A stretch of 64,000 bases of DNA from Pseudosporangium ferrugineum (GTDB lineage Bacteria; Actinomycetota; Actinomycetes; Mycobacteriales; Micromonosporaceae). Both the position numbers and the translations under genes were made by a program. Below are positions 58,933 to 64,000 of the stretch, in pieces. Below the pieces are notes generated by a model. It did not search any database. It was not told the DNA's origin and saw only the letters and a list, made by a program, of their open reading frames with translations. The DNA lies in the NCBI RefSeq assembly GCF_003002065.1, contig NZ_PVZG01000014.1:1-64000 (forward strand). The letters are read 5' to 3'. Position 1 is the stretch's first letter, and each line of letters opens with the position of its first letter.

Positions 58933-59196
58933 CGGGAGCGGGCGGGCGGCGGGAGTCAGGCGGGCTGTCGAAGGCGGGTGGGGCCGTGCGGGTCGGGCGC
59001 GCTATGGGGGTCCGGGCGGGCTATGGGCGTCCGGCGAGCTGTCGGGTCCGGCGGCCAAAGAAGTCCGGCGGGCCGAGGGAGTCGAGCGGGTCGAGCGGGC
59101 CCAGCGGGTCGAGGGAGAGCGGGCTGCGGGACTCCGACGGGTCGAGGGAGAGCGGGCTGCGGGGGTGCGGCGGGCTGTGGGGGTTGGGTGGGCATG
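58933..59196. repeat. Repeat-rich spacer between two ABC-2 permease genes
   Basis: The 264-base gap contains runs of GTCGAGCGGG-type 10-bp units (about 59088-59115) and two copies of a unit GGGTCGAGGGAGAGCGGGCT (near 59110 and 59140). It breaks an otherwise tightly packed operon and holds no gene that I can support. Confidence 0.75.
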
Positions 59197-59949
59197 TCAG
59201 ACGACCAGGCGGCGGGTGAATTGGCGGTGGGCTAGGTACCAGCCGGTTGCTGCCCAGAGGGTCAGGTAGAGGAGGTGGCCGGGGGCTGACCAGGACGGGG
59301 CGGTGCCCAGGGTGGCGGACCGGGTCAGGTCGGCGCCGTGCCAGAGGGGGGAGGCGTAGGCGAGCCAGCGGGCCGGGGGTGGGAGGGATTCGACCGGGAA
59401 GAAGACGCCGGAGAAGAGGGACATGGGGATCACGCCGAGGCGGAAGAGGATGGCCAGGTAGCTGTCGCTGCGGATCGTGGCGGCGTACGCGAAGGTCGGG
59501 GCCGCGACGGACAGACCGACCAGGGCGGCGATCGGCAGGGCCGCCAGCGCCCACCAGGAGTGGAGGGTGCCGAAGGCGAGGGCCGTCAGCAGGAAGGCCG
59601 CGCTGCCCGTGAGGGTGCGGAACACGACGAAGAGCAGGTTGCCGCCGAGGATGTCGGCGACCCGCAGCGGGGCCGCCGCCTGGCCGAAGTAGGTGCGCTG
59701 CCATTCGAAGCCGCCGAGGACCGGCCAGGACGAGTCGCCGATGGCGATCTGCATGGCCGTGGAGGCGAGCAGGCCGGGGACCATCCAGTCGAGGTACGGC
59801 ACCCCGCCGACGCCGCCGGTCACGTACGCACCCACGCCCACGCCGAAGCCCAGCATCGTCAGCAGGGGCAGCACGAACGACGACAGCAGGCTGGCACGCC
59901 ACACGCGCCGGTAGCTGACGAGGTGGTATTCGAGCACGTACCAGGTCAT
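59197..59949 (-). CDS. ABC-2-type transporter permease
   Basis: A 250-residue permease with six helices, paralogous to that at 58090: SSFVLPLLTMLGFGVGVGAYV, QRTYFGQAAAPLRVADILGGNLL and MSLFSGVFFPVESLPPP. It begins one base after the ATPase stop (TGACATG), so the two are translated together. Confidence 0.9.
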   Translation of the reverse strand: MTWYVLEYHLVSYRRVWRASLLSSFVLPLLTMLGFGVGVGAYVTGGVGGVPYLDWMVPGLLASTAMQIAIGDSSWPVLGGFEWQRTYFGQAAAPLRVADILGGNLLFVVFRTLTGSAAFLLTALAFGTLHSWWALAALPIAALVGLSVAAPTFAYAATIRSDSYLAILFRLGVIPMSLFSGVFFPVESLPPPARWLAYASPLWHGADLTRSATLGTAPSWSAPGHLLYLTLWAATGWYLAHRQFTRRLVV

Positions 59950-59950
59950 G

Positions 59951-60871
<921 letters not shown>

Positions 60872-60905
60872 TCCGGGGACCCTAGCGAGGGGGTCCGACA
60901 AAAAC

Positions 60906-61430
60906 TCAGGCCGGCGGCGCCGACGCCTCCTGCGCCGCGGCCACGAGCTGGTCGGTGACCTCGACGACCGGCTCGGCGTCCACCGCCGTCTTGGCGTCGT
61001 ACCGGACCGACCAGGTCAGGCCGTCCACCCCGCTGACCCGCCGGCCGACCACGCGCACCCCGCCGTTCGGCGGCAGCGGATGATGCGACGTGTACGCGAC
61101 CGAGCGGCTCACCCGCGTACGGACGTGGTCGGGGAGTTCTCCGGGTTCCAGCACCAGGAAACCGATGACCGGGGCGTCCACCAGCACCGTGTAGCCGTCG
61201 CGCTGCTGGGCCTGCTCGGCGGGGGTGATCCGCAGCTCCCGCCCCGACCACGCGGCCCGGTGGATCTCGTGCCAGCCCAGCCGCCGGCCGTCCGGCAGCC
61301 ACAGGCCCCGGTTGGTGGCGACGAGCACGCCCTCGTCCCCGGTGGCCGCCCAGGCGAGGACGCGCTCCTCGCTCTCCAGCGGGGGCCGCCGGCCGGCGGG
61401 GAGCTTCGGATTGCGGCGGAACAGTTTCAC
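60906..61430 (-). CDS. Conserved actinobacterial hypothetical protein
   Basis: A 174-residue protein with a PH-like beta pattern: LESEERVLAWAATGDEGVLVATNRGLWL, then LGWHEIHRAAWSGRELRI. This resembles small PH-domain-like proteins found next to dnaG in actinobacteria. No function is known. ATG 61430 overlaps the dnaG stop by four bases. Confidence 0.8.
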   Translation of the reverse strand: MKLFRRNPKLPAGRRPPLESEERVLAWAATGDEGVLVATNRGLWLPDGRRLGWHEIHRAAWSGRELRITPAEQAQQRDGYTVLVDAPVIGFLVLEPGELPDHVRTRVSRSVAYTSHHPLPPNGGVRVVGRRVSGVDGLTWSVRYDAKTAVDAEPVVEVTDQLVAAAQEASAPPA

Positions 61431-63271
61431 AGGGCACCTGCTGCCTGGTCGCGGAGGGCTCGGGCGTGCTGTTCGAGCGAGAAGAGCTCGCCGGCGAGGG
61501 CGAGATACTCGTCCTTGTGCGCCACCGGGTTGAGGCGCTGCACCTTGGACTTGAGGTCCTTGATCCGGGTGGTCACCGAGCCGACCTGCAGCCGGGCCAG
61601 CGTGATCTGCACGTACCGGAGGTCGGCCTCGCCGTCGACCAGCAGCGGGTCCACCGCCAGCTCGCCGACCACGGCCTTGGCGCTGAGATCCTCGCAGGCG
61701 TCGCGGACGGCCTCGATCCAGACCGCACCCCCGGTGGCCGAGGCGGTGCCGCCCGCCGCCGCGATCGCGGCGCGCACGGCCCGCAGAACCGGGTCACCGT
61801 ACGCGTCGACCTCGATCGCGTCGAACATCGGGCCGGACAGCACCGGGAGCTGGAGGGCGAGCTTCAGCGTCTCCCGCTCGACCTGGCGCTGGGGGCTGTC
61901 CGCGGCCCGGCGCTGCGCGGCGACCGGTGCGTCCGGGGACATCGCCGCGGCGACCGCCCGCTGCACCGGCTCCAGCTCCATGCCGAGGTCGCCGGCGAGC
62001 TTGCGGGCGTACTCGGGACGCTTCTCCCGGTCCTTGATCTTCGCGACCAGCGGCGCGGCCCGGCGCATGGCGTCGACGCGGCCCTCCACGGTGTCGAGGT
62101 CGAAGCGGGACAGGGTCTGCCGCAGCGCGAAGTCCACCAGCGGTTCCCGGCCGGCGATCATGTCGCGCACGGCCAGATCGCCCTTGGCCAGGCGCAGCTC
62201 GCACGGGTCCATGTTGTCCGGGGAGACCGCGATGAACGTACGGCCGACGAACCGCTGATCCTCCTCGAACGCCCGCAGCGCCGCCTTCTGCCCGGCCGCG
62301 TCCCCGTCGAAGGTGTAGATGATCTCGCCGGTGAAGCTGTCGCTGTCCATCAGCAGCCGCCGGAGCACGCCGATGTGGTCGACGCCGAAGGCCGTGCCGC
62401 AGGTGGCGACCGCGGTCGGCTCCCCCGCCTCGTGGCACGCCATGACGTCGGTGTAGCCCTCCACGATCACCGCCCGGCCGCGCTTCGCGATCTCGCGCTT
62501 GGCGTGGTCGATGCCGTACAGGACGTGGGACTTCTTGTAGAGCGGCGACTCGGGGGTGTTCAGGTACTTCGGGCCGTCGTCGTCGTCGAACAGCTTGCGC
62601 GCGCCGAAGCCGATGACGTCGCCGCTGAGGTCGCGGATGGGCCAGAGCAGGCGGCGGCGGAACCGGTCGATGAGCGAGCCGGAACGGGCCGGCTTGGCGA
62701 GGCCGCCGGTGGTCAGCTCCTCGGCGGTGAAGCCCTTCTGGCGCAGGTGCTTGGTGAGCAGGTCCCAGCCCTCGGGGGCGTAGCCGCAGCCGTACTTCTC
62801 GGCGGCGTCGCGCCCGAACCCCCGCTCGGCCAGGAACTCGCGGGCCCTGCGGGCGCCGGCCCGCCCCAGCTGGTCGCGGTAGAACTCGGCGGCGGCGGCG
62901 TGCGCGGCGATGAGGCGCTGCTTCTGCCCGGGCTGCTGCCGGGGCGTGCCGGGCCGCTCGTCGGAGGTGTCGTAGCGCAACTGGATGCCGGCCCGCCCGG
63001 CGAGCCGCTCGAGCGACTCGACGAACGTCAGATGCTCGGCATCCATCAAAAACTTGATCGCGTCCCCACCAGCACCACAACCATGACAAAAATAGACATT
63101 CCGGGCGGGGGAGACGGTGAAGGAGGGGGTCTTCTCGTCGTGGAAGGGGCAGAGGCCCTTCAGGTTGCCGCCGCCGGCCGAGCGCAGCGTCACGGTTTCG
63201 CTGATCACGTCCGCTATCGAGGTGCGGTCGCGGACCAGCGCGATGTCCTCGTCCTTGACCCTGCCCGCCAC
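61427..63271 (-). CDS. dnaG: DNA primase
   Basis: A 614-residue primase. An N-terminal CHC2 zinc finger is formed by CPFHDEKTPSF and FCHGCGAGGD. The TOPRIM catalytic core follows (VIVEGYTDVMA, then TFDGDAAGQKAALRAF) and a C-terminal helicase-binding region ends near residue 600. It lays RNA primers at the replication fork. ATG 63271 gives the family N-terminus. Bases 63042-63103, coding for the zinc-finger residues, use A/T-ending codons unlike the rest of the gene. Confidence 0.96.
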   Translation of the reverse strand: MAGRVKDEDIALVRDRTSIADVISETVTLRSAGGGNLKGLCPFHDEKTPSFTVSPARNVYFCHGCGAGGDAIKFLMDAEHLTFVESLERLAGRAGIQLRYDTSDERPGTPRQQPGQKQRLIAAHAAAAEFYRDQLGRAGARRAREFLAERGFGRDAAEKYGCGYAPEGWDLLTKHLRQKGFTAEELTTGGLAKPARSGSLIDRFRRRLLWPIRDLSGDVIGFGARKLFDDDDGPKYLNTPESPLYKKSHVLYGIDHAKREIAKRGRAVIVEGYTDVMACHEAGEPTAVATCGTAFGVDHIGVLRRLLMDSDSFTGEIIYTFDGDAAGQKAALRAFEEDQRFVGRTFIAVSPDNMDPCELRLAKGDLAVRDMIAGREPLVDFALRQTLSRFDLDTVEGRVDAMRRAAPLVAKIKDREKRPEYARKLAGDLGMELEPVQRAVAAAMSPDAPVAAQRRAADSPQRQVERETLKLALQLPVLSGPMFDAIEVDAYGDPVLRAVRAAIAAAGGTASATGGAVWIEAVRDACEDLSAKAVVGELAVDPLLVDGEADLRYVQITLARLQVGSVTTRIKDLKSKVQRLNPVAHKDEYLALAGELFSLEQHARALRDQAAGAL

Positions 63272-63290
63272 GGGTCAATACTGCCTCGCG

Positions 63291-64000
63291 CTATCCGCGG
63301 CCCGCCAAGAGGGTCCGGTGCCAGGCGACGGCCGCCGGGTCGGTCAGCGAGGCGACCTGGTCGACCACCACGCGCAGGCGGGCGGTGTCGTCGGGGGCGG
63401 CCTTCCACAGGGCCGCGAACATCGGGTCGAGGTGGCCGGGGGCCCGGTCGCAGAGGAGCTCGACGAGGGAGGTCAGGATGGCGCGCTGCTGCTCGTACCA
63501 GGACTCGGCGGCGCGGGCGCGCATCACGTAGCGCAGGGCCATGCCCTTGAGCAGCGCGCACTGGTTGCGGACCGTACGCGGCACCACCAGGTCCGCGTCG
63601 TAGCGGCGGACCCGGCCGTACCCGTGCCTGCTGTTGGTAGCCCCGACCGCCGAGGAGACGAAGCGGCCGGTCAGGACGCTGGTCATCCGCTTGAGGGCGA
63701 CCTGGGCGCGGTACGTGCCGTCGTAGTCCGCGGCGCCCGCCACCACCTCGTCGGCGAGCAGCAGGTCGAGGGCCTCGCCGAGGGCTTCCGGGGTTTCGTC
63801 GGAGTATGTCGTGGCCACGTCGGCGCACAGCTCGGCGCGTTCGCCCCGGTCCTCGAGCAGGGGGCGCAGCGACAGGTAGCCGCCGTGCACCCCGTCCTCG
63901 ACGTCGTGCACGGAGTAGGCGACGTCGTCGGCCCAGTCCATGACCTGCGCCTCGAGGCAGCGGCGCTCGCCGGCCGGGGCGCCGCCGCGCAGCCAGGTGA
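63291..64000 (-). CDS. dgt: Deoxyguanosinetriphosphate triphosphohydrolase-like protein, C-terminal part
   Basis: The frame is open to the window edge and reads ERRCLEAQVMDWADDVAYSVHDVEDG, the conserved HD-domain Asp-containing motif of dGTPases, followed by KRMTSVLTGRF and LKGMALRYVM. It hydrolyses dGTP to deoxyguanosine and triphosphate in family members with known activity. The N-terminal HD motif lies beyond the window. It is 19 bases upstream of dnaG on the same strand, the usual actinobacterial arrangement. Confidence 0.93.
   Translation of the reverse strand, partial: TWLRGGAPAGERRCLEAQVMDWADDVAYSVHDVEDGVHGGYLSLRPLLEDRGERAELCADVATTYSDETPEALGEALDLLLADEVVAGAADYDGTYRAQVALKRMTSVLTGRFVSSAVGATNSRHGYGRVRRYDADLVVPRTVRNQCALLKGMALRYVMRARAAESWYEQQRAILTSLVELLCDRAPGHLDPMFAALWKAAPDDTARLRVVVDQVASLTDPAAVAWHRTLLAGRG

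Overview
The window is high-GC actinobacterial chromosome. The codon use, densely overlapping ATGA/GTGA operons, LuxR-type two-component pairs, a cobalamin riboswitch ahead of nrdAB, and a dnaG/dgt neighbourhood near tRNA-Asn and tRNA-Met suggest Micromonosporaceae (Actinoplanes-like). That family assignment is inference.

Bases 1-2900 are accessory DNA on the 3' side of a tRNA-Met: the end of a SWIM zinc-finger gene, a DUF6907-type gene, an IS5-family insertion and a RelE/HigB-type toxin gene killed by two nonsense codons. From 3000 to 7030 are an amine-oxidase-like flavoprotein, a GNAT enzyme, a TraR/DksA protein and a polytopic membrane protein, with tandem repeats around them.

From 7246 to about 23043, all on the + strand, lies what I read as a natural-product cluster built around N-N bond (hydrazine) formation. 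It holds a lysine/ornithine-type N-hydroxylase, a cupin, a methionyl-tRNA-synthetase-like enzyme and a DAO-type flavoenzyme, each overlapping the next by 4 bases. These match the three-enzyme hydrazine machinery known from s56-p1 and triacsin (Spb38/40/39 type), but here the cupin and MetRS-like parts are separate genes. Around them are an ACAD-fold flavin monooxygenase, a flavin reductase, a bicovalent-flavin oxidase, an ATP-grasp ligase, an orphan peptide-binding lipoprotein, an NB-ARC regulator, an ABM-fold protein, an MFS exporter and an Eis-like acetyltransferase. No NRPS, PKS or carrier protein is present, so the product is probably a small hydrazine, azo or diazo type metabolite.

From 23174 to 34167 are a PepSY membrane protein, a secreted Met/His-rich metal-handling set, a two-component pair, DedA proteins and a GT4 glycosyltransferase. 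A cobalamin riboswitch at about 34365-34535 precedes class Ia ribonucleotide reductase nrdAB (34648-37961). A second two-component pair follows, then a secreted redox operon (copper monooxygenase-like lipoprotein, DoxX-Rieske fusion, AttH/CrtC-like protein), a Crp/Fnr regulator whose reading frame runs on antisense to that operon, and an AbiE-like toxin-antitoxin pair with a 34-bp palindromic operator beside tRNA-Asn.

From 46896 to 56194 is a minus-strand carbohydrate regulon: ROK repressor, ABC importer, Gfo/Idh/MocA dehydrogenase, EboE-like TIM barrel and a sugar isomerase/epimerase. The window ends with a BrkB protein, a two-permease ABC-2 exporter, a hypothetical gene, dnaG and the 3' part of a dGTPase gene.
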